Shown: in pieces, positions 35,733 to 44,225 of the stretch
How the letters are laid out: each line of letters starts with the position of its first letter
Numbering within the stretch: position 1 is the first letter of the stretch
NCBI RefSeq assembly: GCF_006716565.1
Contig: NZ_VFPG01000001.1
Span: 6,052,457 to 6,116,456 of the forward strand
Source of the DNA: Nocardia bhagyanarayanae
GTDB taxonomy: Bacteria > Actinomycetota > Actinomycetes > Mycobacteriales > Mycobacteriaceae
Reading direction: 5' to 3'
DNA length: 64,000 nucleotides
Translations under genes and position numbers: made by a program
Notes under the pieces: generated by a model
Told to the model about the DNA's origin: nothing
What the model saw: only the letters and a program-made list of their open reading frames with translations
Database searches by the model: none

Positions 35733-37708
35733 TCGCCCGCCTCCACCATCAGCGCGGGGGCGATGTCGAGCGGGAAGGTGCGAGCAATCCGCAGGTCGGA
35801 ATAATCGATCTCCAGCACCTTTCGCCCAGCGGGATCGTTGACGTAGGCGCGGCTCGAATCGACCACGATGCCCGAGGCGGAGCCGGGCTCGACGAGCTGC
35901 TTGCGCGCGAGCTCGCTACCCGTCGCGGCGTCGTAGGCGTGCAGCACACCGTCGGCGGACAACGTCAGCAGCGGCGCGCCTTCCCCCGCGGTGTTCGTCG
36001 CGAGCACCGGGCCGGTCTCGACGAAAGTCCATGTCTTGCGGCGGGCGTCGAGCAGCCACGTCCCGCGCTCCCCCGCCTTGGCCGCCAGCGTGGCACTGCC
36101 GGGGCGGTGCTGGAATTCGACCGCGCGCTCGGCCTGCGGGACCGGCCTCGGGTACGCGATCTTGGTCGCGGTGGCACTTCCCTCCTGGACGTTCACCACC
36201 AAAGCGCCATCGGCGCAACCGAAGACGACGCCGATCCGGGTCTTCGCCGTGCCGCGCGGATCCTGGCACGGCTCGGCGACCGCGGCGACCACCGCACCGT
36301 CACGTCCCCGAACCTCCACTCGGCCGTCGGACCGGCGCGCCACCACCGTGTGTTCCCCGGACGGCACGGCAGGGCCGCCCGCGTGCGCGTCGCGGTCGGG
36401 TACCGAGCCCGCGTCCAGGGTGGCGCGGTCCAGCAGCGCGGTGTCGCCGCTGTCGAGCACGAGCGCGGCCACCGATGTGTCCGCCGCCGCGGCGACCACC
36501 GGCCCGCCCGCGTACGCGCCGGCGTCTCGGATCGGCGCCTTGTAGTAGTGCACGTGGTCACCGTGATCCACCAGCCAGGCGCCGGTGTCGACGATTCGGA
36601 TCCCCGCCGGCGTCGAGAGATACGCGTAGCGGCCGTCGCCGGCCATGCGGGTGACTCCCGCGGCGGGCGCGAGGCTGGTGACCTGCTCCGAGATCAGGTC
36701 CAGCACCCGCACCGCGCCGGAATCCTTGTCCGCCAGAACGAGTCGCGGCTGCGGTTCCGCGGTCTCCTCCGCACCCTCGACGTAGCCGTGCGGCGCCGGT
36801 TCGGCTTCGTCGGCAACCTGGTCGGCGCCACAACCAGCCAACGGCAACACCGCCGCCAGCGCCAACGGCCCTAACCTCTTGCCCGAGAGACGAATACGGC
36901 CGCGCAACGCGGCGAACGACGCGGAAACGAAGAACAGCGCCACCGCGACCGCCGCGATGGTTGCGCCCGCCGCCGTACCGAGGTGCCAGGAGATCAGCAG
37001 TCCGATCACTGTCGCGAGCGAACCGAGCAGCGCGGCCACGGCCATGATGACCGGAAGCCGGTGCGCCCAGAACATCGCCGCGGCGGGTGGTGCGATGAGC
37101 AAGCCGAAGACCAGCAGCGTGCCGACGATGTGGAACGAGGCCACCATCGCGAGCGTGATGAGACAGACCAGGGCCACCTGCGCGACCTTCGGCCGCAGCC
37201 CGAGCGTGTGCGCGGTGCGCGGGTCGAAGGCCAACGCCACGAACGCCCGGTGACCGAGCAGCGCGACGGCGGCCGCGACCAGCAACGCGAGAAGCAGGTA
37301 GACCAGATCCCGGTCCCGGATCGCCAGCACGTCGCCGAACAGGAAGCCGGTCAGGTCGACCGCGAAAGACTGTGCCCGCGAGATGATCACGACGCCGATC
37401 GACAACATGCCGACGAACAGCAAACCGATGCCGACGTCGGCCGAGAGCCGCTCGTTCCTGGTCAGCGCCGACACCCCGAGCGCCATCGCGCCCGCGCTGA
37501 ACGCCGCGCCCACCAACAGGTTTCCGCCGAGCAGCGCCGCGATCGCGATGCCCGGCAGCATGCCGTGCGCCATCGCGTCGGCCAGAAAAGCCATGCCGCG
37601 CACCACTACCCAGGTACCGGCGATCGCGCACAGGCACGAGACGAGCAGGCCGCCCCAGAGAGCCCGCTGCACGAACGACACCTCGAACGGGGCGATCAAC
37701 CACTCCAT
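35729..37708 (-). CDS. aztB: Zinc ABC permease AztB fused to an AztD-like propeller
   Basis: A 659-aa fusion. Residues 1 to about 270 are a ZnuB-family permease with some eight hydrophobic segments (GMAFLADAMAHGMLPGIAIA, HIVGTLLVFGLLIAPPAAA). Then LGPLALAAVLPLAGCGAD puts a complete lipobox with Cys near residue 293 inside the chain. The remainder is a beta-propeller resembling AztD (CQDPRGTAKTRIGVVFGC parallels the AztD Cys-flanked blade), but the HH pair is reduced to SGEH. A TTG at 36907 could start the second half as a separate lipoprotein. ATG 37708 has a weak ribosome site and is the only good start for the permease. Confidence 0.88.
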   Translation of the reverse strand: MEWLIAPFEVSFVQRALWGGLLVSCLCAIAGTWVVVRGMAFLADAMAHGMLPGIAIAALLGGNLLVGAAFSAGAMALGVSALTRNERLSADVGIGLLFVGMLSIGVVIISRAQSFAVDLTGFLFGDVLAIRDRDLVYLLLALLVAAAVALLGHRAFVALAFDPRTAHTLGLRPKVAQVALVCLITLAMVASFHIVGTLLVFGLLIAPPAAAMFWAHRLPVIMAVAALLGSLATVIGLLISWHLGTAAGATIAAVAVALFFVSASFAALRGRIRLSGKRLGPLALAAVLPLAGCGADQVADEAEPAPHGYVEGAEETAEPQPRLVLADKDSGAVRVLDLISEQVTSLAPAAGVTRMAGDGRYAYLSTPAGIRIVDTGAWLVDHGDHVHYYKAPIRDAGAYAGGPVVAAAADTSVAALVLDSGDTALLDRATLDAGSVPDRDAHAGGPAVPSGEHTVVARRSDGRVEVRGRDGAVVAAVAEPCQDPRGTAKTRIGVVFGCADGALVVNVQEGSATATKIAYPRPVPQAERAVEFQHRPGSATLAAKAGERGTWLLDARRKTWTFVETGPVLATNTAGEGAPLLTLSADGVLHAYDAATGSELARKQLVEPGSASGIVVDSSRAYVNDPAGRKVLEIDYSDLRIARTFPLDIAPALMVEAGE

Positions 37709-37724
37709 GAGGCGACACCATAGA

Positions 37725-37745
37725 ATGAAAATGGTTATCATTACA
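37725..37745. promoter_or_regulatory. Zur-like box between aztA and aztB
   Basis: The stretch contains TGAAAATGGTTATCATTAC, close to the actinobacterial Zur consensus (TGAAAATGATTATCATTTTCA as I recall). It lies between the divergent aztB (ATG 37708) and aztA (GTG 37768) and would let zinc-loaded Zur repress both. Confidence 0.8.
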
Positions 37746-37767
37746 AGTGAGTGACGGGAGACACAGT

Positions 37768-38457
37768 GTGAACCGAGCGGACCTGCGACTGGCCGGATTG
37801 TCGGCGGGCTACCGCGGCCGTGCCGCACTGGCGGATGTCTCCGCGACCATCCCGGCGGGCCGGATCACCGCGGTGCTCGGCCACAACGGGTCCGGCAAGT
37901 CGACACTGCTCGCGGCGCTCGCGGGGGTGCTGAAGCCACTGGCGGGGACCATCGAGCGGCCGGGCATCCGGCGGACCGCGTTCGTCGTGCAGCACAGCGC
38001 GGTGCCCGCGACGCTGCCGATCACGGTCCGGGACACGGTCGCCATGGGACGGTGGGCCCACCTCGGGCCGTGGCGTCGCCCGCGGCGAACGGATCGCGCG
38101 GTTGTCGAGGAATGCCTGGCGCGCATGGACATCGCCGACCTGGCAGACCGGCGCCTCGACACGCTCTCCGGCGGGCAGCGACAGCGGGCGCTGCTGGCGC
38201 AGGCGCTGGCCCAAGAGGCTGACCTGCTGCTCCTCGACGAGCCCACCACCGGGCTGGATGCCGAAGCGCGGCAAAGGATCACGGATCTACTCGAAGACGT
38301 CGTCGAACGCGGGGTCACCGTCGTGCACGCCACCCACCAGCGCGACGAGGCGCTGCGCGGCAGCCACTGCCTGCTACTGGAGAACGGCAGGTTGCTCGCC
38401 GAGGGCGATCCGGAGTCGACCCTCGCGCTCGGTTCCGCGCCTCGATCGCGCTGCTAA
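37768..38457 (+). CDS. aztA: Zinc ABC transporter ATPase AztA
   Basis: A 229-aa ZnuC-type ATPase. Walker A GHNGSGKST is at residues 38-46, the Q-loop VVQHSAVPATLPITV, signature LSGGQRQR, Walker B LLLLDEPTTGLD and switch His in HATHQRDEA. GGGAG at 37756-37760 favours GTG 37768; a GTG at 37747 would begin inside the Zur-like box. Works with AztB and AztC. Confidence 0.93.
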   Translation: MNRADLRLAGLSAGYRGRAALADVSATIPAGRITAVLGHNGSGKSTLLAALAGVLKPLAGTIERPGIRRTAFVVQHSAVPATLPITVRDTVAMGRWAHLGPWRRPRRTDRAVVEECLARMDIADLADRRLDTLSGGQRQRALLAQALAQEADLLLLDEPTTGLDAEARQRITDLLEDVVERGVTVVHATHQRDEALRGSHCLLLENGRLLAEGDPESTLALGSAPRSRC

Positions 38458-38467
38458 CGTCGATGCC

Positions 38468-39277
38468 GTGTCCGATGCGCTGACCCGATTCCGCTCCATT
38501 CTGCCTGCCGACACCGAGTGGGAACCGGTCGACAGCGGGGAGTCCGGGGCCGCCGTGTTCCGCGCCGCCGACGGCTCGCGGTACGCGAAATGCGTCGCGG
38601 AGGATTCGGTGCAGGAGCTACGGCAGGAGCACGATCGGTCCGAATGGCTCGGTGACCGTGGCATTTCCGGCCCGCGTCCACTCGAATGGCGGCACGTCGC
38701 CGATGCCGCCTGCTTGGTGACGAGCGCGGTCCACGGCGTGCCCGCCGACCGTGTGTCCGCCGAGAAGCTCGCCGCCGCATGGGTATCGATCGCCGACGCG
38801 GTGCGCGTGCTGCACGAAATACCCACCGACACTTGCCCGTTCGAGCGGGGTGTCGAGACGATGTTCGCGAAGGCGCAGGACGTGGTGGCCCGCGGTGCGG
38901 TGAACCCGGAGTTCTTGCCCGAGGAACAGCACGACACGCCGCCGCCGGTGCTCTTGGCGCGGCTGGCGGGTCAGGTGGACCGGCGGATCGCGCAGGAGGC
39001 CGCGGAATCCGTGGTGTGCCATGGGGATTTGTGCCTGCCGAACATCGTCCTCGATCCGGATACCGGGTCGTTCGCCGGATTCCTAGACTTGGGCCGCCTC
39101 GGCGTGGCCGATCCGTACGTGGATATCGCCCTGCTGCTTGCCAATTCGCGGGAGACCTGGCCGGACGAGCGGAGCGCGCTGGACGCCGACCGGCGTTTCG
39201 CCGAACGCTACGGCGCCGACCTGGACGCCGACCGGCAGCGCTTCTACCTCCACCTCGACCCGCTCACCTGGGGGTGA
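38468..39277 (+). CDS. aph(3''): Aminoglycoside 3''-phosphotransferase (streptomycin resistance type)
   Basis: ATP-dependent kinase that phosphorylates streptomycin. The 269-aa length fits APH(3'')-Ib (StrA) and APH(3'')-Ic of Mycobacterium fortuitum. Brenner motif VVCHGDLCLPNIVLDPDTG has HGD at 185-187. FAGFLDLGRLGVADPYVDIALLLAN and RETWPDE match the enzyme's C-terminal half closely. The GTG at 38468 is 10 bp after the aztA stop, no promoter gap being visible, so it is likely co-transcribed with the zinc importer. GC content is like its neighbours. Confidence 0.9.
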   Translation: MSDALTRFRSILPADTEWEPVDSGESGAAVFRAADGSRYAKCVAEDSVQELRQEHDRSEWLGDRGISGPRPLEWRHVADAACLVTSAVHGVPADRVSAEKLAAAWVSIADAVRVLHEIPTDTCPFERGVETMFAKAQDVVARGAVNPEFLPEEQHDTPPPVLLARLAGQVDRRIAQEAAESVVCHGDLCLPNIVLDPDTGSFAGFLDLGRLGVADPYVDIALLLANSRETWPDERSALDADRRFAERYGADLDADRQRFYLHLDPLTWG

Positions 39278-39283
39278 GGCGAA

Positions 39284-40390
39284 TCAAGCCATCGAGATGC
39301 CGGTGATCAGGGTGCGGCCGGTGACGGTTTTGGTGGTGATGATCTGCGTGAAGACCTTCGGCTGCTGACCCGGATACTGCTGGGTGAGGCGGACCTCCCA
39401 GTGCGACTGCCCATCTCCCGCGCCGACGGCGGTGCGGGTGATCTGAACGCAGTAGCGGGTCCCGACCGGCACCTGGTCGATGCCGCGCTGAATCTGCTCG
39501 GCGGGCGGGACCGTCGCGTCCGCGGCGACGACAGCGCGCGCCGCCGGGCCCGAACGTTGCACGTAGTAGGCGCGTTCGAAGGCGAGGATCGCCGAGGGGC
39601 CGTCGGTGGTGCCGCCGATGCCGGTGCCCGACACGACATCACCGGTGCGGCGCTGTTCGCACCCGGGAGTCGCTACCGCCGTGGGGGAATCGGGTCCCGT
39701 CGGGGTGGGTGACGCGGGCGCCGGTGCGTCGTCGGCCGCCGACACCGAGCTGGTCGGCGCGGTCACGGTGCGCGTTCCCGAACTCGGTAGCACCGCCCAG
39801 ATGATCGAGCCGACCCCGACGAGCAGCCCGACGACGATCAGCACCGCCAGGATCTTGTTGCCACGCTCCGGCTGCTGCTCCTGCGGCCGGGGACGCGGAC
39901 GGCGCAGCGCGGGACCGGGATTGCCGCCGGTGCGGTCGATGATCGCGGGCACGAACGGCTTGCTGTCATCGACGCGCCGGTCCGGCTCCGGCTCGTCGTC
40001 GACCGGTACCCGGATCTCGACCGTCGGCTGCTCCGGAAGTTCCTCGGCGCGGGTCGGCGGGTCGAGCCATTCGGCCCACTCGCCCATCCGGCGCGGCGGC
40101 TTTCGCACCGGCGGCGCGGCAGGCGGCTCCAGCGGGTAGGCCTCTTCCGGTGTGCGCGGCGGTCCACTCACCTGCGGCAGCCCGGACACGTGCGGCGGCT
40201 CGGGAATTCGCGGCGGCTCCGGCGTGCGCAGCGGCGCGCTGTACGACGATCCGGGTCGACGTCCCGCGGGCCGCCGCCGTCGACGCTTGCCCGTGGGCGG
40301 CGCGGGCAAGCGCAACATCGGCAGACCCGTGTCGAACGGATTCGGCTGTCCCTGCTCCTTGTTCGACGGGCCCTGGTCAGGGCGCGTCAT
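39284..40390 (-). CDS. Single-pass membrane protein with proline-rich cytoplasmic part
   Basis: A 368-aa protein. Residues 1 to about 175 are proline- and arginine-rich and disordered; one membrane helix (ILAVLIVVGLLVGVGSIIWAVL) follows, then an extracytoplasmic domain with GCEQRRTGDVVSGTGIGGTTDGPSAILAFERAYYVQRSGP. That last domain is shared by Nocardia proteins in ESX-associated loci as I recall; I give it no function. Its start overlaps the preceding gene by 14 bases. Third gene of the EspC-like operon. Confidence 0.78.
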   Translation of the reverse strand: MTRPDQGPSNKEQGQPNPFDTGLPMLRLPAPPTGKRRRRRPAGRRPGSSYSAPLRTPEPPRIPEPPHVSGLPQVSGPPRTPEEAYPLEPPAAPPVRKPPRRMGEWAEWLDPPTRAEELPEQPTVEIRVPVDDEPEPDRRVDDSKPFVPAIIDRTGGNPGPALRRPRPRPQEQQPERGNKILAVLIVVGLLVGVGSIIWAVLPSSGTRTVTAPTSSVSAADDAPAPASPTPTGPDSPTAVATPGCEQRRTGDVVSGTGIGGTTDGPSAILAFERAYYVQRSGPAARAVVAADATVPPAEQIQRGIDQVPVGTRYCVQITRTAVGAGDGQSHWEVRLTQQYPGQQPKVFTQIITTKTVTGRTLITGISMA

Positions 40391-41684
40391 CGCCGAAGTC
40401 GCCGATCACGGCGGCCGGGACGGTGACCGATTCGGGGATCAGGGCCGCGGGAACCGTGACGCCGAGCTGACCGTCGCGCGGCCTGCGGTCCTGATCGCCA
40501 CCGATCGGCGGCGGCATCGCGACGCCGCCGTGCGTGCCGGGCGGCCCGGTCGGTTCCGGCGCCGACCTGGGCGGCGGCGCGTCCTGCGGTGCGGGCGTGG
40601 GCGGGATGATCGACGTGGGCGGCGCCGGCCTGGCCTCCGGCTTGGGCGCGTCGGGTTTCGCGCTCGGTCCGGTCGCGTTCTGTGCCGGATTCGACGGCGT
40701 CGAGCCGCCGCCGAAGTCGATCACCTTCGACGGGGTGCCGGACGTGCCGCCGCCGTTGCCGTTGCCGTTCGTGGTGCTGCCCGGATTGATGAGCTCCGGA
40801 ATCGCCTTCTCGATCGCCTTGTCCGCCGACGCGGCGACGGTGTCCATGGCGTGCGTGCCGACCTCGACGATCTTGTCGATCAGGTGGGTGCCGATGTCAA
40901 CGCCCGCCGAGATGGCCGCGGTGCCGAGCTGCACGCCCGCCGAGATGAGCTGCTGCTGGAGTTGCAGCTGAGCGGCCTGCTGGGGGTCCAGCGGCTGGCC
41001 CTGCACGGTGGTCCCGGGGACCGTGGTCGTGACCGTGCCGCCGATGGACGGCTGGCTCGTGCCGCCGATGCCGCCGGGCTGCGTGACGGTGAGCGGGCCC
41101 ATCTCGTCCAGCCTGCGGGTGTGGTCGTTCATCTCGGTGCGCGCGGTGCCGACGGTGGCGATCGCGTCGCGCAGCGCCTGGGCGGCGCGCTCGATGACCG
41201 CGTCGGTGTCGGGCGAGGCGGTCGCGTTGCCGAGGATCACCCGCGCATCTCGGCGGAAGTCGGCGATGATCTGATCCACCCGACGCGCCGCGCGGGCGCT
41301 GGTGGCCTGCGCGTCGCCGAGCACCGACAGATAGGCGGGCCCGCGATCGGTGATCTCGCCGATCTCGGTCTGGGTGGTGCGCAGCGCGGGCACGGCGGCG
41401 TCCGCGCCGCGCGAGGTCCACGTGGACTCCAGCGCGTACAGACCGTCTCGGTGCGGGCCTTCGGAATCGGCGGCGTGCGTGGCGGCCGCGGACAGCGCGC
41501 CGGTGATGGCGCGGTCGGGCAGGGTGGCGCCGGTGCCGAGGGAGGCACGCAGCGAGAGCATCGGCTGCACGAGCGCCGCCACGATCGGCGGGTCCGATGT
41601 CGGATCGTTGCTGACGACCGGCAGCGTATCGGTGCTGGTCTGTTCGGTCGGTCGCCGTCGGCGTAAACCGCTGAGCCGCCTCAT
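40377..41684 (-). CDS. DUF4226-like ESX-associated protein
   Basis: A 435-aa protein. The middle, GPAYLSVLGDAQATSARAARRVDQIIADFRRDARVILGNATASPDTDAVIERAAQALRDAI, resembles the coiled helical DUF4226 domain of mycobacterial proteins. A Pro/Gly/Ser-rich C-terminal third (about 300-410) is disordered. No signal peptide is visible, so any export would be by type VII secretion. Its ATG overlaps the EspC-like stop. The DUF name is from memory. Confidence 0.68.
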   Translation of the reverse strand: MRRLSGLRRRRPTEQTSTDTLPVVSNDPTSDPPIVAALVQPMLSLRASLGTGATLPDRAITGALSAAATHAADSEGPHRDGLYALESTWTSRGADAAVPALRTTQTEIGEITDRGPAYLSVLGDAQATSARAARRVDQIIADFRRDARVILGNATASPDTDAVIERAAQALRDAIATVGTARTEMNDHTRRLDEMGPLTVTQPGGIGGTSQPSIGGTVTTTVPGTTVQGQPLDPQQAAQLQLQQQLISAGVQLGTAAISAGVDIGTHLIDKIVEVGTHAMDTVAASADKAIEKAIPELINPGSTTNGNGNGGGTSGTPSKVIDFGGGSTPSNPAQNATGPSAKPDAPKPEARPAPPTSIIPPTPAPQDAPPPRSAPEPTGPPGTHGGVAMPPPIGGDQDRRPRDGQLGVTVPAALIPESVTVPAAVIGDFGDDAP

Positions 41685-42004
41685 GCCAGCTCCTCCCCGG
41701 TCTTCGCCAGAGCCGTCGCGGTCTCCGCGTCACCGGTCTGCATGGCGGCGCCGTAATCGCGCAGCACCTGACCGTAGGCGGCCACCAGCTGGCCCGCGGT
41801 GGACAGTGCCTGGGTGTGCTCGGACACCGCGGCGGTGAACCGCGCGACGAACTCCGCGCCGACCATGCCGAGATCGGCGTCGAGCTTCTGCGGGTTCACC
41901 GCGCCGGACGCGGCGGCCGAGGCCTGCGCCAACTGCTGCGCCACGGTCTCCGCTATCGCGGTGTAGGCGGCCATCGCCGCCGGGTCGAGCTTCAGCGTGT
42001 CCAT
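41681..42004 (-). CDS. EspC-like type VII secretion substrate
   Basis: A 107-aa helical protein with no signal peptide: MDTLKLDPAAMAAYTAIAETVAQQLAQASAA. Two long helices follow with Gly at the turn and an acidic C-terminal part (GDAETATALAKTGEELA). This size and layout fit the EspC/DUF2580 family that accompanies ESX systems. AGGGGGAA precedes the ATG at 42004. First gene of a three-gene overlapping operon. Confidence 0.75.
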   Translation of the reverse strand: MDTLKLDPAAMAAYTAIAETVAQQLAQASAAASGAVNPQKLDADLGMVGAEFVARFTAAVSEHTQALSTAGQLVAAYGQVLRDYGAAMQTGDAETATALAKTGEELA

Positions 42005-42319
42005 CGTTCCCCCTTCACGGAAAACCAAACTGTCGCTGTCGCATCACGGTTGAGCCGAGCTTACTGGCCGGGTCCGACACCCGCGCCGGATCACCACGAA
42101 ACACCGGCGGCGCCGCCTGGCCGTGCCGTGCGGGTGTGCCCATCGCCGATGATGTGCGCCCGCGCGGTTCGCGACCTTCGTCCAATAGTCGCACGACTCG
42201 GCCCGAGATCGTCGGTCTGTCTTGCAATCACCGGCGCGGCGGGTCGGATGCCGCACGGCCGGAACGTTTTCCACGACGGGCGAGCTGGGCTTTTTCCCAA
42301 GCAGGTCGCGCGACCGATC
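42005..42319. other. 315-bp gap without a gene
   Basis: Upstream of the EspC-like operon. Both strands were read; open frames here have no ribosome site or recognisable domain. It should hold the promoter of the operon. No clear repeat or hairpin was found. Confidence 0.5.
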
Positions 42320-42622
42320 TCAGCGGGACAGGTCCGGCCACGGCGGGCGCCGCACGATGGCGAGCAGGGCGAGCGTCGCCGCCACCAGGCCGATCGTCTG
42401 ACCGAACAGCGCGACCCGAGTAGCGTCGACGGCGGGCGTCCAGGTGGCCTGGCCGTCCTTGACGACATACAGGCCGACCGGTCGCGCGGCCGACCGCAGC
42501 ATGCCGCCGGCCCTGGCGACCGTGACGATGACCGATCCGTCCGGAGTCTCCTGCGGGGTTCCGTAGACGAGCCCACTCGCGTCGCCCGGCCGCGTCGCGC
42601 CGAACTGTTCCAGCAGTGACAT
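42320..42622 (-). CDS. Short GerW/YtfJ-like protein with C-terminal membrane helix
   Basis: A 100-aa protein. VYGTPQETPDGSVIVTVARAGG and PVGLYVVKDGQATWTPA follow the GerW (YtfJ) beta-rich pattern (GEPIEV...PVA..VIKDGKVE). A single helix ALFGQTIGLVAATLALLAIV ends the chain. Unlike the usual 130-160 aa GerW proteins it has a short core. GAAGGGGCGGAA precedes the ATG at 42622. Function unknown. Confidence 0.68.
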   Translation of the reverse strand: MSLLEQFGATRPGDASGLVYGTPQETPDGSVIVTVARAGGMLRSAARPVGLYVVKDGQATWTPAVDATRVALFGQTIGLVAATLALLAIVRRPPWPDLSR

Positions 42623-42756
42623 TTCCGCCCCTTCGTTCCCTGGTCCGATCGCGCCGCAGCGGAAGCCGGGCGCCCAGGCCAGCCTAGTGAGAACGCGGTC
42701 CGCGGACGTCCCGAGGAGCGAGAAAATTCCATGCGGGAATAGTCGAGGTGGCGATA

Positions 42757-42787
42757 CGTTCGTTGAAGGTGGTTAGTCGAACGAACG
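42757..42787. promoter_or_regulatory. Inverted repeat before the MFS exporter gene
   Basis: CGTTCGTT at 42757-42764 and AACGAACG at 42780-42787 are exact complements separated by 15 bp. It ends 13 bp before the GTG start at 42801. Candidate operator for an unidentified regulator. Confidence 0.5.
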
Positions 42788-42800
42788 AAAGGGGCCGCTG

Positions 42801-44216
42801 GTGGCGACCGAGACCGCGCAGTCGTCCATCGGGCTCCGGTCCGAACGCGGAGCGATTCTCGGCTCGCTGATGCTGGCGACCGGACTCGTCGCCCTCGACT
42901 CGACCATCATCGCCACCGCGGTGCTGTCCATCACCGACAGTCTCGGCGGATTCGCCCAGTTCCCGTGGCTCTTCTCGATCTATCTGCTCGCGCAGGCGGT
43001 GACGGTGCCGATCTACGGCAAACTCGCCGACACGGTCGGACGCAAGCCGGTCATCATGTTCGGAATCGCGGTGTTCGCGTTGGGTTCGCTGCTGTGCGGG
43101 CTCGCGGGCAGCATGGTCGCGCTGATCGTCTTCCGCGCGGTGCAGGGCATCGGCGCGGGCGCCATCCAACCGATGACCATGGTGATCGCGGGCGACCTGT
43201 ACACGCTCACCGAGCGGGCCAGGGTCCAGGGCTATCTGGCCAGCGTGTGGGCGATGTCCTCGGTGGCGGGTCCGCTGCTGGGCGGTGTGTTCGCCGACTT
43301 CGTCAGCTGGCGCTGGATCTTCCTGATCAACCTGCCGCTCGCCGCGGTCGCGGCCTGGATGCTGGTGCGCAGCTTCACCGAGGACTCGGTGCGGCGCAGC
43401 CAGGACATCGACTATCTGGGCGCGGGACTGCTGACGCTGGGCGCGGGCGCGATCATCCTCGGCCTGCTCGAGGGCGGGCAGGCGTGGGCGTGGTCCTCGC
43501 CCGCGAGCATCGGCATCTTCGCCGGCGGCGGGCTGGTGCTCGCCCTCTTCGCGCTGGTGGAGCGGCGGGCGGTGAATCCGATTCTGCCGCTGTGGGTGTT
43601 CACCCGCCGGGTGGTGGTGGCGAGCAGCCTGGTGTCGGTGTTGATCGGCGCCGTGCTGCTCGGCCTGACCTCCTATGTGCCGACGTTCACCCAGGGCGTG
43701 CTCGGCACGAGCGCGCTGGTCGCCGGGCTCACCGTCGGCGCGCTCACCCTCGGCTGGCCGCTGGCGGCCTCCCAGGCCGGAAAGGTCTATCTGCGCATCG
43801 GTTTTCGCGGCAGCGCGCTGATCGGCAGCCTGCTCGCGACGCTGGGCGCCGCGTCCACCCTGCTCATCGACGGGCACTCGACGCTCTGGCAGATCGCCGC
43901 GTCCTGTTTCGTGATCGGCACCGGCATGGGACTGGTCGCGACGCCGACCCTGATCGCCGCGCAGACCAGCGCGGAATGGTCCGAGCGAGGGGTGGTGACC
44001 TCGGCCAACATGTTCGCCCGCTCGATCGGCAGCGCCGTCGGCGTCGCGGTGTTCGGCGCGATCGTCAACTCCCGGGTCGGCGAGACCGACCATCCCGCAC
44101 CGGATGTCCTCGCCTCGGCGGTGCATCTGGTCTTCGTGACCGTGGCGGTGATGGCGGCCGTCATGCTGGTGGCCTCGGCCATGATGCCGAGCCGCCGCGC
44201 CGACGGCACGATCTGA
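42801..44216 (+). CDS. DHA2-type MFS multidrug exporter
   Basis: Proton-driven drug exporter of 471 aa with about 14 membrane helices. Motifs: LDSTIIATAVLSITDSLGG in helix 1, GKLADTVGRKPV as motif A, and RAVQGIGAGAIQPM as motif B; motif C appears as SVAGPLLGGVFADFVSWRWIF. The GTG at 42801 follows AAAGGGG by 6 bases. It stands alone behind an inverted repeat, and substrates cannot be told. Confidence 0.92.
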   Translation: MATETAQSSIGLRSERGAILGSLMLATGLVALDSTIIATAVLSITDSLGGFAQFPWLFSIYLLAQAVTVPIYGKLADTVGRKPVIMFGIAVFALGSLLCGLAGSMVALIVFRAVQGIGAGAIQPMTMVIAGDLYTLTERARVQGYLASVWAMSSVAGPLLGGVFADFVSWRWIFLINLPLAAVAAWMLVRSFTEDSVRRSQDIDYLGAGLLTLGAGAIILGLLEGGQAWAWSSPASIGIFAGGGLVLALFALVERRAVNPILPLWVFTRRVVVASSLVSVLIGAVLLGLTSYVPTFTQGVLGTSALVAGLTVGALTLGWPLAASQAGKVYLRIGFRGSALIGSLLATLGAASTLLIDGHSTLWQIAASCFVIGTGMGLVATPTLIAAQTSAEWSERGVVTSANMFARSIGSAVGVAVFGAIVNSRVGETDHPAPDVLASAVHLVFVTVAVMAAVMLVASAMMPSRRADGTI

Positions 44217-44225
44217 GTCCGGCGC

